A DNA stretch of 51,340 nt from Marinilabiliaceae bacterium UBA5213 (GCA_002412555.1 DHVH01000305.1:1-51340); one strand, 5' to 3'; counted from the stretch's first letter, positions 1 through 8,273 are shown. Made by a program: numbers and translations. The notes: generated by a model not told the origin, from the sequence alone.

Positions 1-1330
1 TGAAATGGTACTTCAAATCATCCATAATGGCGCGGGCCATCTCAGGCAAACCATCCTTTTTCATTAAAGGCAGTACAGCCAGCTTAACAGGCGCCAAGAC
101 CGGCGGCAACTTCATCACCACCCGCAGCTCTGTTTTTCCATCTTTTCCTTCTACCTCTTCCTCACAATAGGCACCAGCCATAATGCTCAAGAACATCCGG
201 TCCACACCAATAGATGTTTCAATCACATAAGGCACATAGCTCTCATTGCGCTCCGGATCAAAGTAGGTGATTTTTTTACCTGAGTACTCCTGGTGTTGCG
301 TCAAGTCAAAATCGGTGCGTGAATGGATGCCTTCCACTTCCTTAAATCCAAAAGGCATTTCGTATTCGATATCGGTCGCAGCATTGGCGTAATGCGCCAA
401 TTTATCATGGTCGTGAAAGCGGTATTTATGATCGCCCATGCCCAGCGACTTGTGCCATTTCATACGGGCAGCCTTCCACATTTCAAACCACTCCAACTCT
501 TCCCCGGGAGGAACAAAAAATTGCATTTCCATCTGTTCAAATTCACGCATGCGGAAAATAAACTGACGGGCCACAATTTCGTTACGGAAAGCCTTACCTA
601 TTTGAGCAATACCAAAAGGCACCTTCATGCGACCTGTTTTTTGAACATTCAAAAAGTTCACGAAAATGCCCTGGGCCGTTTCGGGCCGAAGGAAAATTTT
701 CAAAGCACCATCAGCGGTAGAACCCATATCAGTAGAAAACATCAGGTTAAACTGACGCACATCGGTCCAGTTTTTAGTCCCTGAAATGGGACAAACCACG
801 TCGTAATCAATAATAATCTGACGCAACTCCGTCAGGTCACTATCATTCAAAGCCTTTACAAAGCGTGCATGAATCTCCTCCTTCTTTTTCAAGTTCTCCT
901 GAACACGTGGATTCGTTTCCCGGAACATTTTCTCGTCAAAGCTGTCCCCAAATTTCCTGGCCGCTTTTTCAACTGCTTTGTCCATTTTGCCATCGTACTT
1001 GGCCATCAGGTCTTCAATGAGCACATCTGCACGGTAGCGCTTCTTACTGTCCTTGTTATCGATCAAAGGGTCGTTAAAAGCATCCACATGGCCCGAGGCC
1101 TTCCACACGGTGGGGTGCATAAAAATGGCTGAGTCCAGTCCGACTACATTTTCGTGGAGCAAAACCATCGAATCCCACCAATACTTTTTGATGTTGTTCT
1201 TTAATTCAACGCCATTCTGACCGTAGTCGTAAACAGCACCCAATCCATCATAAATTTCGCTGCTTTGAAACACAAACCCATACTCTTTACAATGGGCTAC
1301 CAATTTTTTAAACACATCTTCCTGAGCCAT
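1..1330 (-). CDS. glyS: Glycyl-tRNA synthetase, dimeric class II type (C-terminus beyond window)
   Basis: Charges tRNA-Gly with glycine in the cytoplasm. The reverse strand reads an open frame of 443 residues from the ATG at 1328-1330 to the window edge. It opens MAQEDVFKKLVAHCKEYGFV and contains the class II motif 2 region (RPETAQGIFVNF, then FRNEIVARQFIFRMREFEQMEM) and the block EWFEMWKAARMKWHKSLG. This is the single-chain eukaryote/Thermus-like enzyme, not the split alpha2beta2 form. Members are about 500 residues long, so roughly 70 residues of the C-terminal anticodon-binding domain are missing only because the window ends. No frameshift is seen. No good TAnnTTTG box was found upstream. 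Identification is very secure. Confidence 0.96.
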   Translation of the reverse strand, partial: MAQEDVFKKLVAHCKEYGFVFQSSEIYDGLGAVYDYGQNGVELKNNIKKYWWDSMVLLHENVVGLDSAIFMHPTVWKASGHVDAFNDPLIDNKDSKKRYRADVLIEDLMAKYDGKMDKAVEKAARKFGDSFDEKMFRETNPRVQENLKKKEEIHARFVKALNDSDLTELRQIIIDYDVVCPISGTKNWTDVRQFNLMFSTDMGSTADGALKIFLRPETAQGIFVNFLNVQKTGRMKVPFGIAQIGKAFRNEIVARQFIFRMREFEQMEMQFFVPPGEELEWFEMWKAARMKWHKSLGMGDHKYRFHDHDKLAHYANAATDIEYEMPFGFKEVEGIHSRTDFDLTQHQEYSGKKITYFDPERNESYVPYVIETSIGVDRMFLSIMAGAYCEEEVEGKDGKTELRVVMKLPPVLAPVKLAVLPLMKKDGLPEMARAIMDDLKYHF

Positions 1331-1659
1331 AATGCTAAAACTTTTTATCTGTTATATTATATTTTATGCTTTTAACCGGGATGCTAATGGGTGGATCAGA
1401 TGCAGATCAGCGCCGCACAATTAAAAATCAGGTAAATCCTCCAAATCCCCCACAATGCAAAAGCGCAAAAATAGGTAAAAAATCAGTTTTTCAACAATTT
1501 AAAGCCAATTAGTTAGCGCCAACTTACCAACTCATAGAGGGTTTCTATTTTCTTATAATATGGTTGGTTATCGTCTTATTTTTTTTTCAATCTTTGTCCA
1601 TTAGCCGTTGCAATTATAAAAACTTATTATTTACTTTGCTTTTCAAAGTTCTTTTATAA
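1331..1659. other. Divergent intergenic region between glyS and the CreD cluster
   Basis: This 329-base AT-rich stretch separates divergent genes. No convincing ORF or RNA gene was seen. Its right end carries the promoter/operator for the gene at 1660: TTG at 1608-1610, a 20-bp gap, then TTACTTTG at 1631-1638 inside a palindrome. The glyS promoter must lie here but has no clear consensus. Confidence 0.6.
1608..1649 (+). promoter_or_regulatory. Promoter with overlapping palindromic operator, copy 1
   Basis: TTG (1608-1610) lies 20 bp before TTACTTTG (1631-1638), a 7/8 match to the Bacteroidota -7 box. The -7 box forms the left half of the palindrome ACTTTG-N5-CAAAGT (1633-1649). The 21-bp block 1629-1649 recurs with one mismatch at 2723-2743 before the creD-like gene. 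A repressor bound here would cover the -7 box and the probable start of transcription. The winged-helix protein encoded at 2375 is the natural candidate (inference). Confidence 0.6.
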
Positions 1660-2304
1660 ATGGAAACAAAAAACAACCCCTCCGAGGATCTGAAGCACAT
1701 CCGGCAAATGATGGAAGCTTCTTCCAAATTTTTATCCCTCAGCGGCCTTTCAGGCATTGCTGTAGGCACCTTTGCCATAGCAGGGTCAGCCATAGCTTAC
1801 TTCTTAATTCTCAATGGGGGAACGCTCAAGTATGATGAATTTTTGAAAGTACTGAATCATGGTAATCATTTTCAATTTCGAACTGCCATGTTGCTGAATG
1901 CCCTATTTGTCCTGTTCGGCGCTTTGCTTTCAGCCTGGTACCTTAGTTACCGCACCAGTAAGAAAAGAAACCTGAAGTTTTGGACCCCCTCAGCCCGGAA
2001 GATGTTTTGGAGTTTGTTCTCCGTGCTATCCGTTGGAGGTGTCTTTTGCCTGCTGCTGTTTTACCACGGTTATTTCAAACTCATAGCCGCCTCCATGTTA
2101 ATATTCTATGGTCTGGCACTTCTAAATGCCAGTAAATATTCCATGCAAAACATAAGTGCCCTGGCCTATACCGAAATTGCTATTGGCCTATTGGCCACTT
2201 TTTTTCATAATTATGGCCTGCTTTTATGGACTTTAGGATTTGGTGTGGTACATGTATTTTATGGAATTGCCATGTATTTCAAATACGACAGACCCCAAGT
2301 CTAA
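1660..2304 (+). CDS. Multi-spanning membrane protein of unknown function
   Basis: The product has 214 residues. After a soluble N-terminus of about 25 residues there are about six hydrophobic segments: near residues 27-51, 70-92, 112-134, 138-155, 163-180 and 185-205. No catalytic motif or named family was recognised. The ATG at 1660 lies 11 bases after the palindromic promoter element, so the leader is very short. The next gene, 70 bases downstream, is a winged-helix regulator, and the creD-like gene follows with the same operator. The cluster context suggests an envelope or stress-related role under the local regulator (inference). The reading frame is intact and uses codons like its neighbours. 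Confidence 0.85.
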   Translation: METKNNPSEDLKHIRQMMEASSKFLSLSGLSGIAVGTFAIAGSAIAYFLILNGGTLKYDEFLKVLNHGNHFQFRTAMLLNALFVLFGALLSAWYLSYRTSKKRNLKFWTPSARKMFWSLFSVLSVGGVFCLLLFYHGYFKLIAASMLIFYGLALLNASKYSMQNISALAYTEIAIGLLATFFHNYGLLLWTLGFGVVHVFYGIAMYFKYDRPQV

Positions 2305-2374
2305 ATATAAAATCACCTAATTTCCCAGACTGCATTCTTAAGAAAAACAATACAGGACAGATAAACAAGCCACC

Positions 2375-2671
2375 ATGAAGACACTCCTTGAGGGCCTTAA
2401 CAAAAACTTTGACAACCGCGTTCGCTTGGGCATTATGAGTGCCCTGATGGTGAATGAGAATGTTGAATTCAACACCCTCAAAAATTTGCTTGGCGTTACG
2501 GATGGCAATCTGGCCAGTCACCTGAAAGGCTTAGAGAAGGCGGGGATTATTTGTGTACATAAGCAATTCATTGGACGTAAACCCAACACTTCCTACACCA
2601 TATCACCAGATGGAAAAAGACAATTCAATGCCCATATTAATGCGCTTGAAAAATTACTCAAGGGCCCTTAG
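2375..2671 (+). CDS. Winged-helix transcriptional regulator (HTH_34/ArsR-like)
   Basis: A compact 98-residue DNA-binding protein with no ligand domain. Residues about 10-75 form a winged helix: NRVRLGIMSALMV (helix 1), VEFNTLKNLLGVTDGNLASH (helices 2-3, the recognition part), then LKGLEKAGIICVHKQFIGRKP (wing). The C-terminal helix ending in HINALEKLL probably makes the dimer. Proteins of this size with an isolated winged helix are common next to creD-like genes in Bacteroidota. The gene has no copy of the palindrome itself and is probably co-transcribed with the membrane gene 70 bases upstream, which does have one. That would make autoregulation through the upstream operator likely (inference). 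Confidence 0.88.
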   Translation: MKTLLEGLNKNFDNRVRLGIMSALMVNENVEFNTLKNLLGVTDGNLASHLKGLEKAGIICVHKQFIGRKPNTSYTISPDGKRQFNAHINALEKLLKGP

Positions 2672-2724
2672 AATAAAGCCCTCCCAATTAAAATAGTATC
2701 AACTTTCTATATTTTTTTAACCAT

Positions 2725-2743
2725 TTACTTTGTTTTTCAAAGT
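2725..2743 (+). promoter_or_regulatory. Promoter -7 box with overlapping palindromic operator, copy 2
   Basis: TTACTTTG (2725-2732) begins the palindrome ACTTTG-N5-CAAAGT (2727-2743). Bases 2723-2743 match 1629-1649 at 20 of 21 positions; only the central spacer differs. No clear -33 TTG is present here. The block sits 21 bases before the ATG at 2764. Confidence 0.58.
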
Positions 2744-2763
2744 ACTATTAAAACTTGTCAACC

Positions 2764-4071
2764 ATGGAAACTAAATCACCAAAAAACGAATACTGGGTCA
2801 ATTCATTAACTTTTAAAATGGTCGTTATCGGGGTCATGATTCTCTTACTACTCATCCCTCTGTCCATGATTAAGCGCATTATTGCCGAAAGAGAATCCAC
2901 CTCGCTTCAGGTGGAAAATGACATTTCAGCGCAATGGGGACATGCTCAGGTTCTGGCTGGTCCAATACTGAATATTCCTACTGAGCATTCATCAGTTGAT
3001 AAAAACGGAAATGTGATCATTGAACGCGACTGGCTACATATTATGCCCTCAAATTTAAAAGTTGCCACCCAGCTGGATCCCGAAATCAGATACAGAGGGA
3101 TATTTAAAACTGCCGTTTACACATCCGTTTCCCAGATAACCGGGAATTTCAAATTCGTACTTAACCCTGAAGAGATAGTCGGCACACCAGATTGGAGTAA
3201 AGCGGTGGTCACTTTTGGAATCAGCGACAACAGAGGCATCAGGGGTGACATCAGGATCTTGTGGAACAATTTTGCCTTAGAGCCGGAATCTGGCATGTTA
3301 ACCCAAAACATAACCAAAAGCGGCTTCACTATAAAAACACCAATTGGAGTTGCAGACCTGGAAAAAAGTATTCCTTTCAGCATCAATCTTGAACTTAGCG
3401 GATCAAAAAGCTTTACCATATTACCGCTGGGACAGAAAAGCAGCATCGACATCAGCTCTTCATGGACTAATCCTAGTTTTAGCGGCAACCTGCTTCCCCA
3501 AAAAAGAAATATTTCTGAAACCGGATTTGATGCCAACTGGCAACTCACGCATTTAAACCGAAATTTCCCTCAGTATTGGCAAGGATCTAAGTTTAATGTG
3601 TGGGAACACTCACTAGGAGTCGATCTTTTCCTTCCGGTCAACCATTATCAAAAAGCCACCAGATCAGCCAAATACGGCATCCTGTTCATCATCCTGACTT
3701 TGCTGGTCTTCCTGTTTATAGAACTTATTAATAATAAAAAGGTGCACCTTTTCCAGTATTTACTGGTGGGACTGGCACTCATACTCTTCTTTTCGCTGCT
3801 GACCGCATTAAGCGAACATACAGGGTTCAATCTTGCCTACCTCATCGCATCTGTCGTTAACATTGTTGTGATTGGCCTTTTTGCCTATGGCTTATTGCAG
3901 GACTTCCGACTCACTTCTTGGGTGGTCGGACTTCTGGTGCTTATGTATACTTTTCTTTTCGTCCTTTTGCAGTTAAATGATCTCGCCTTTTTAGCCGGCA
4001 ACATAGGTCTGGTGATCATTTTATCGATCATTATGAAGGCCTCGCTACGCCTGACCAGCCAATCATCCTGA
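2764..4071 (+). CDS. creD: CreD-like inner membrane protein
   Basis: A 435-residue homologue of CreD (cell envelope integrity protein), close to the usual 430-450. One transmembrane helix lies near residues 18-38, followed by a large extracytoplasmic beta-rich domain (about 40-300). Four or five hydrophobic helices follow at the C-terminus, from GILFIILTLLVFLFIEL onwards. The family signatures ERESTSLQVENDISAQWGHA, LAGPILNIP and LNRNFPQYW are visible. A TTG nine bases upstream extends the frame by three residues, but the ATG at 2764 is preferred. In E. coli creD belongs to the CreBC regulon; here no CreBC pair is adjacent and the local winged-helix protein probably replaces it (inference). 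Molecular function of the family is poorly known. Confidence 0.9.
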   Translation: METKSPKNEYWVNSLTFKMVVIGVMILLLLIPLSMIKRIIAERESTSLQVENDISAQWGHAQVLAGPILNIPTEHSSVDKNGNVIIERDWLHIMPSNLKVATQLDPEIRYRGIFKTAVYTSVSQITGNFKFVLNPEEIVGTPDWSKAVVTFGISDNRGIRGDIRILWNNFALEPESGMLTQNITKSGFTIKTPIGVADLEKSIPFSINLELSGSKSFTILPLGQKSSIDISSSWTNPSFSGNLLPQKRNISETGFDANWQLTHLNRNFPQYWQGSKFNVWEHSLGVDLFLPVNHYQKATRSAKYGILFIILTLLVFLFIELINNKKVHLFQYLLVGLALILFFSLLTALSEHTGFNLAYLIASVVNIVVIGLFAYGLLQDFRLTSWVVGLLVLMYTFLFVLLQLNDLAFLAGNIGLVIILSIIMKASLRLTSQSS

Positions 4072-4099
4072 CAAATAACCAATCTGCCAAATATAAAAA

Positions 4100-4133
4100 G
4101 CAAGAATGCGTTCCCTGGGAAACGCATTCTTGC
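4100..4133. terminator. Hairpin terminator between convergent genes
   Basis: A 13-bp perfect stem, GCAAGAATGCGTT (4100-4112) and AACGCATTCTTGC (4121-4133), with an 8-base loop. On the reverse strand it is followed by a T run, so it terminates the TonB receptor transcript and may also stop the creD transcript from the other side. Confidence 0.8.
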
Positions 4134-4228
4134 CTTATATAACCATATTTAATGACCATTTTCCACCCCATAATTTCTTCAAATCTCAAATTTAAAGTCT
4201 TAGTCAATAGTCACATGTATTTTTCAGA

Positions 4229-6505
4229 CTAAAAAAACCACCTGTAGGTCACATTCACATTTCGTCCGGGCATCACAAAATTGCGGTCCTCAATGCGGCT
4301 CAGGTGATCGCGGTACTTGGTGTCCAGGGCATTTTCCACACGCACAATAAGCACATGCTGGCCTATTTTATTGAGTCGGTATCCAGCCTGAAAACCCAAA
4401 AGTGCATAGCCCTCAGTGACATCCTCTTCGGGTGCCACCTGATCCTGTTTGCGAACGGCCATATAGCTGGCGCCAAGCCATCCCTTTACGAAATCATACT
4501 CTACTTCATTGCGCCAACGGAAAGGGGGAATAAAGGGGAGGTTCTGATTGGGATCATTGTCATAAACCCTTCGGCCGCGCACCCAATCCATGGACGATTG
4601 CCAAGATAGGCGATCCGTCATATGATAAGCCATATTGAACTCATTTCCATATAAGCGGGCCTTACCTTCAGCATATTGAAAAATTTCGTAGCCTGAAGGC
4701 GCATCCACCTCTCCGGTGGGTTCAAAAATGATGTAATTGGCAAAATCATTGACAAAACCTGTCAACTCAAATTTTACCGGCCCACGCTCCCAGGTGACAA
4801 AAACATCACCACCATGGCCAATTTCATCATTGAGTTGCGTATTGCCCTTTTCATAAACGCCGGCGCCCAAATGGGCACCGTCGGCAAAAATCTCCTCTAC
4901 CATGGGGTTACGATGCGATCTGGCCAGCTGAGCGCCGATTTCCAAACCCTCATAGGGGCGCACATTTAGCCCCAAAGAACCGGAATAGTTGAAAGAATTG
5001 CGCGACAAACTCACATCCGGAAACACTTCATTAGCTAGCGCCTTGGAATTCTGGAAATCCAATCGGATGCCAAACTGCATGCGCAGTGTGTTGGAAAGCG
5101 GCACCTCCTGAAAGGTGAATGTAGCCATGGAAAAGCGCTGTTCGCCTGGTGTGTAGGACTCATCACCGGTGACATCGAGGCTTTGACCATTGAGACTGAA
5201 GCCTAAGGCTCCCCTCGCCAGAATGCCTACCGGTTTGTGTTGCAAGGTCAGCGTTGAGCTAAAAGCGTACTGCTTATATTCCAGTCCAATTAGCTCCAGG
5301 GCTGGCTCTCCCGCCGGTCGCTCAATTTCTACTTCCTGCTGATGAAAACGGGTGGTGTTGAAGCGCAATTGCGCCTGATCAAAAAATTGCCCGGATAAGT
5401 TTTTGCCAAAACGTCCCTGAAAGGCCATGCGCTGTGCCCTGATCTCCACATCCTCCTCGGGCACATCAACGGATTCAGGAATTTCAAACGACTGGTCGGA
5501 GATGGAAAAACTTAAGCCGCCGTTGACTTTATCATTGTCGAAACCCCAGCCCATGGCCCCATCGTAGTTGCTCATGGAAGTCCCGGGCACAGGACCTTCA
5601 GGAGTAGTCATGTCACCAGCCTGACGCATGGCCAACCGACCGGTAAAAGCATTCTTCTCGCGCCCAACGGTAATTCGTCCAAAACCAGCACCCATATTAT
5701 TCATGGTGGCTCCTTGCGCCGAAACAACACCGGAAACATCTGCATCCCATTGATCAGGAATATCGGTCGTCATCAGGTTGATAACACCCCCCAAGGCACT
5801 GGAGCCATAGAGCAGACTGGCAGGGCCACGAATTACTTCTACCCGACTGGCAGCCAAAGGATCCAATGAAATGGAGTGGTCGGCCGAGGTTTCTGATATA
5901 TCTCCCATGCGTTCCCCATTTTCGAGAACAAGTATGCGGTCACCATCCATCCCCCGGATAACGGGCCGAGCAGGAGCAGATCCAAAGCTACGCATGGAAA
6001 CACCTGGTTGCCCGTTCAGCATCTCACCAAATGATGGTTCACTGCGACGCTGAATTTGTTCACCCATAAAAACAGCATCGGGCTGATAACGAAACCCGCT
6101 AGCTGTGGGTGATGCGGTTAAAGTAATGCCTGAAAGATTGATGCTGGTGGCCTGCAGATGAATATCCACTTCTTTGGTGGTCTTCAGTTCTGCTAAAAAA
6201 TCAATTTCAGCGATGGCATAACCCATGCTGGAAGCCAAAATCGTCAACGGACCCTCAGGCAAATTGGTCAGAATATAATGGCCACTGGCATCGGTAATGG
6301 TACCCATACGCGTGCCCTTTATGAGCAAATTCACAAAAGGCAGGTGCTCACCTGTAGTCGCATCCACCACATGACCAAACACATTGGCATCGGTACGTGG
6401 ACGCGCCTCAGCCGGATTAGGGTTAGGATTTATGTTAGCCATCACAGGCGGCAACATAAAAAAGCTCAAAGCTATTAGGATCAAAAAGATATAAGTATTT
6501 CGCAT
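4229..6505 (-). CDS. TonB-dependent receptor, ZnuD-like, with carboxypeptidase-regulatory-like N-terminal domain
   Basis: An outer-membrane active transporter of 758 residues. After a signal peptide ending near VMA, residues about 40-125 form a carboxypeptidase-regulatory-like domain (FGHVVDATTGEHLPFVNL). The plug follows (PVIRGMDGDRILVLENGERM, DHSISLDPLAASRVEVIRGP, LYGSSALGGVINL) and then a 22-strand barrel ending in YRWFF. The plug motifs resemble those of ZnuD, the zinc receptor, so a metal substrate is plausible but not proven. The frame continues 27 codons upstream, but the ATG at 6503-6505 gives a clean signal peptide (MRNTYIFLILIALSFFMLPP). The 152-base gap upstream separates it from a His-rich membrane protein on the same strand, probably part of the same uptake unit. 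Confidence 0.92.
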   Translation of the reverse strand: MRNTYIFLILIALSFFMLPPVMANINPNPNPAEARPRTDANVFGHVVDATTGEHLPFVNLLIKGTRMGTITDASGHYILTNLPEGPLTILASSMGYAIAEIDFLAELKTTKEVDIHLQATSINLSGITLTASPTASGFRYQPDAVFMGEQIQRRSEPSFGEMLNGQPGVSMRSFGSAPARPVIRGMDGDRILVLENGERMGDISETSADHSISLDPLAASRVEVIRGPASLLYGSSALGGVINLMTTDIPDQWDADVSGVVSAQGATMNNMGAGFGRITVGREKNAFTGRLAMRQAGDMTTPEGPVPGTSMSNYDGAMGWGFDNDKVNGGLSFSISDQSFEIPESVDVPEEDVEIRAQRMAFQGRFGKNLSGQFFDQAQLRFNTTRFHQQEVEIERPAGEPALELIGLEYKQYAFSSTLTLQHKPVGILARGALGFSLNGQSLDVTGDESYTPGEQRFSMATFTFQEVPLSNTLRMQFGIRLDFQNSKALANEVFPDVSLSRNSFNYSGSLGLNVRPYEGLEIGAQLARSHRNPMVEEIFADGAHLGAGVYEKGNTQLNDEIGHGGDVFVTWERGPVKFELTGFVNDFANYIIFEPTGEVDAPSGYEIFQYAEGKARLYGNEFNMAYHMTDRLSWQSSMDWVRGRRVYDNDPNQNLPFIPPFRWRNEVEYDFVKGWLGASYMAVRKQDQVAPEEDVTEGYALLGFQAGYRLNKIGQHVLIVRVENALDTKYRDHLSRIEDRNFVMPGRNVNVTYRWFF

Positions 6506-6657
6506 AACATTAACATCAAACATGTTTGTAACTGTTTTATCAACACCGCTTTGGCAGTGCTGAAAAATAATAGATGGTCTCCACAAAAGCGGTTATCAAT
6601 AAGCGCTGGTGATGATGATTCATTAATGGAGACAAAAGAAGAAGTAGTAGTATGTTG

Positions 6658-7029
6658 TCAGGCGAAAGCGGGAGGTCCCCGCAACAGATTCGTCTGGGAG
6701 AAACCAAAGACGATGGATGGAGAGGTACGGGTAACAAAAAGTGACGTCGTCAAGTGGGAAAATAAAATCCCAAGGACTAATAGGATGGCTAACAGACTGG
6801 TGCTGGAGAACAGCAAGGCCAGCATAAAAAACTCCGCAGTGGTATGCTGGTGATCCTGATAGGGTTTACCCGGAATTCGGGAACTGGAATAAGGGTGCGC
6901 ATGTTTGATAACTGCACCATTGTCCATCACATGATAGTGCCAGTTAACCATCTGGTTGTGGTACAACCAGAAGACAAATGGTAAACTCAATAAAACAAGT
7001 AGCTGCTTTATTTTCCTATTACTATTCAT
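6658..7029 (-). CDS. Small His-rich membrane protein beside the TonB receptor
   Basis: A 123-residue protein with a hydrophobic N-terminal segment (residues 8-22) and a second long one near 66-95. Between them lies a segment dense in histidine and other possible metal ligands: NWHYHV, KHAHPY and QDHQHTTAEF. It has no recognised family. It lies upstream of the ZnuD-like receptor on the same strand. The His clusters would face the periplasm if the first helix is a signal anchor. A role in periplasmic metal handling or in assisting the receptor fits the context but is inference. No perfect TAnnTTTG box was found upstream. Confidence 0.7.
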   Translation of the reverse strand: MNSNRKIKQLLVLLSLPFVFWLYHNQMVNWHYHVMDNGAVIKHAHPYSSSRIPGKPYQDHQHTTAEFFMLALLFSSTSLLAILLVLGILFSHLTTSLFVTRTSPSIVFGFSQTNLLRGPPAFA

Positions 7030-7257
7030 TAATAGTTCGTTATTGTTTCTTAAATCGCAGATTTTAAATGACTAGTGCTTATTGGCTGTAGAAGCATAAC
7101 TTATTGAATATAATGGATTTAATTTTGCCTATCAAGCTAATGATCTATTAACCTAACGACCTATTGATTCATATAAATGAAATAACAGTATCAATGAACG
7201 TATAACGCTTATGCCGTAATTAATGTTTTTTTTTAAGTCATAAAAAATGTAAACGGT
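7030..7257. other. Intergenic region with degenerate octamer repeats
   Basis: This 228-base AT-rich gap contains four consecutive degenerate 8-bp units at 7136-7166, best seen as ACCTAACG-ACCTATTG at 7151-7166. They resemble the longer ACCTAATR array at 31309-31380. No ORF or RNA gene was seen. Confidence 0.45.
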
Positions 7258-7896
7258 CTACCTCACCACCCTTTTGCGAAGAACAATCACCTTTCTGTCA
7301 TCGCTATATTCTATGTCATAGCCATAACGGGAGCAAATATAATCAATGGTTTTTGAATGAAAAAAGGTAACGTGCGTCGGGTCTTTGGTGTACCACCAAT
7401 TCTCAACCGGGTCATCTTCGTTCCAGAGGTTTGTCATAATGGTCAGCGTACCTGAAGGGCGCAACAGCGCCGTTAGCAGCTTCAACTCCTGATGGGGATT
7501 AAAGAAATGCTCAAAGCATTCGGTGGCAAAAATAAAATCCTGGCGTTCATCAGGCAATTCCGGAAAGAAGTGGGGATCATAAAAACTGCATTGACAACCG
7601 GTTTTTTCAACCATTCTTGCCAGAACAGGGTTAGGCCCACATCCAAAGTCCATACCTTCCATGTCCTCCTCCATAAATGGCAGCGTAGGCTCAAGCGCCT
7701 GGTTTAAAAATTCAACATAGCCAGGACAATCCTCAGAATTATTATGTTGCTGATAACGTTCCTTTTCATCCTCAGGCCTCAGCCAAACATCAGGTGACTT
7801 AAAAATTAAGAAACAGTGATTACACCGGTAGAACGCGACTCCATCAATCCCCTTAAAAGTAATTAAATCCTCTCCTTCGCACAGTGTACACTTCAT
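7258..7896 (-). CDS. Class I SAM-dependent methyltransferase with N-terminal zinc ribbon
   Basis: A 212-residue enzyme. An N-terminal four-cysteine zinc ribbon (C3/C6 and C25/C28) precedes a class I methyltransferase fold. The SAM-binding motif GMDFGCGPNP sits near residue 80, the acidic motif ECFEHFFNPHQEL near 125-137, and TNLWNEDDPVENWWYTKDPTHV near 155-175. This layout (CxxC-CxxC plus Methyltransf_23-like domain) occurs in small-molecule or sugar methyltransferases; the substrate is unknown. The open frame extends 19 codons upstream to 7953, but that stretch runs through the terminator hairpin of the gene upstream, so the ATG at 7894-7896 is chosen. It is a single-gene unit. Confidence 0.85.
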   Translation of the reverse strand: MKCTLCEGEDLITFKGIDGVAFYRCNHCFLIFKSPDVWLRPEDEKERYQQHNNSEDCPGYVEFLNQALEPTLPFMEEDMEGMDFGCGPNPVLARMVEKTGCQCSFYDPHFFPELPDERQDFIFATECFEHFFNPHQELKLLTALLRPSGTLTIMTNLWNEDDPVENWWYTKDPTHVTFFHSKTIDYICSRYGYDIEYSDDRKVIVLRKRVVR

Positions 7897-7940
7897 CACA
7901 AAATAGTTTGGTTTTGATGGCGCAAAATTAACAATAAAAA

Positions 7941-7966
7941 AACCCAAAGCCAATGGCTTTGGGTTT
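7941..7966 (-). terminator. Terminator of the Cys-repeat protein gene
   Basis: An 11-bp perfect stem, AACCCAAAGCC (7941-7951) and GGCTTTGGGTT (7955-7965), with a 3-base loop. On the reverse strand it is followed by a seven-T run, a textbook intrinsic terminator just past the stop of the small secreted repeat protein. Confidence 0.88.
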
Positions 7967-7992
7967 TAATGGATTTAACAAACCAAAAAGTA

Positions 7993-8208
7993 CTATTCAG
8001 CTTTTTTAGTCTTGTCGCACTCTGCTTTTTTTGCTTTGTCACAGTCAGCTTTCTTTTCTTTGTCGCAGTCAGCTTTCTTTTCTTTATCGCATTTCTTCTC
8101 GCAGTTTTCTTTCTTTTCAGGTTCCTGCATCATGGTAGCAGCCGTTGCGGGTGCAGTCAATGCCAAAGTAAAAACAAACAAAAACGCTAAAGCTATTTTC
8201 TTACTCAT
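7993..8208 (-). CDS. Small secreted Cys/Asp/Lys octapeptide-repeat protein
   Basis: The 71-residue product begins with a clear signal peptide (MSKKIALAFLFVFTLALT, cleavage near ATA-A). A short linker and a CEKK follow, then four tandem octapeptides of pattern C-D-K-x-K-K-A-D/E running to the stop. The mature protein is almost entirely Lys, Asp, Glu, Ala and five evenly spaced Cys. The frame extends 12 codons upstream, but the promoter's predicted transcription start is near 8237 and the ATG at 8206-8208 gives the signal peptide. It has its own consensus promoter and strong terminator, and phased repeats upstream suggest control by the divergent two-component system. No known family was recognised. 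A metal-binding or redox-buffer role in the periplasm is possible but unproven. Confidence 0.85.
   Translation of the reverse strand: MSKKIALAFLFVFTLALTAPATAATMMQEPEKKENCEKKCDKEKKADCDKEKKADCDKAKKAECDKTKKAE
7996..8091 (-). repeat. Four tandem 24-bp coding repeats
   Basis: Four in-frame 24-bp units (8068-8091, 8044-8067, 8020-8043, 7996-8019 in coding order) encode CDKEKKAD, CDKEKKAD, CDKAKKAE and CDKTKKAE. The first two differ at one base, which suggests recent duplication. Copy number could vary between strains. Confidence 0.9.
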
Positions 8209-8243
8209 AATCTTTAATTTAAATTGGTTATTAATAACTGACA

Positions 8244-8273
8244 CAAATTTAGAAGGATTCTACAAAAGAACAA
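8244..8273 (-). promoter_or_regulatory. Consensus promoter of the Cys-repeat protein gene
   Basis: On the reverse strand, TTG (8271-8273) and TAAATTTG (8244-8251) are separated by exactly 19 bp, an ideal Bacteroidota promoter. Phased GTTAAYG repeats lie 12 bp upstream of the -33 element. Confidence 0.82.

Noticed and set aside
323..1132. Forward-strand ORFs of 153 and 87 codons
   Set aside because: They lie wholly opposite glyS, whose reverse-strand frame is a certain aminoacyl-tRNA synthetase; their translations show no family.
4229..6505. Naming the TonB receptor as a proven zinc receptor (znuD)
   Set aside because: The plug resembles ZnuD and the neighbour is His-rich, but no Zur site or His-rich receptor loop was seen, so only a likeness is claimed.
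6545..6593. 8-bp inverted repeat ACCGCTTT ... AAAGCGGT upstream of the TonB receptor
   Set aside because: The 33-base spacer is long and there is no supporting promoter or terminator feature; may be chance.
6540..6737. Reverse ORF containing MNHHHQ
   Set aside because: The His run is tempting next to a metal receptor, but the frame overlaps the end of the His-rich membrane protein gene and is otherwise without recognisable character.
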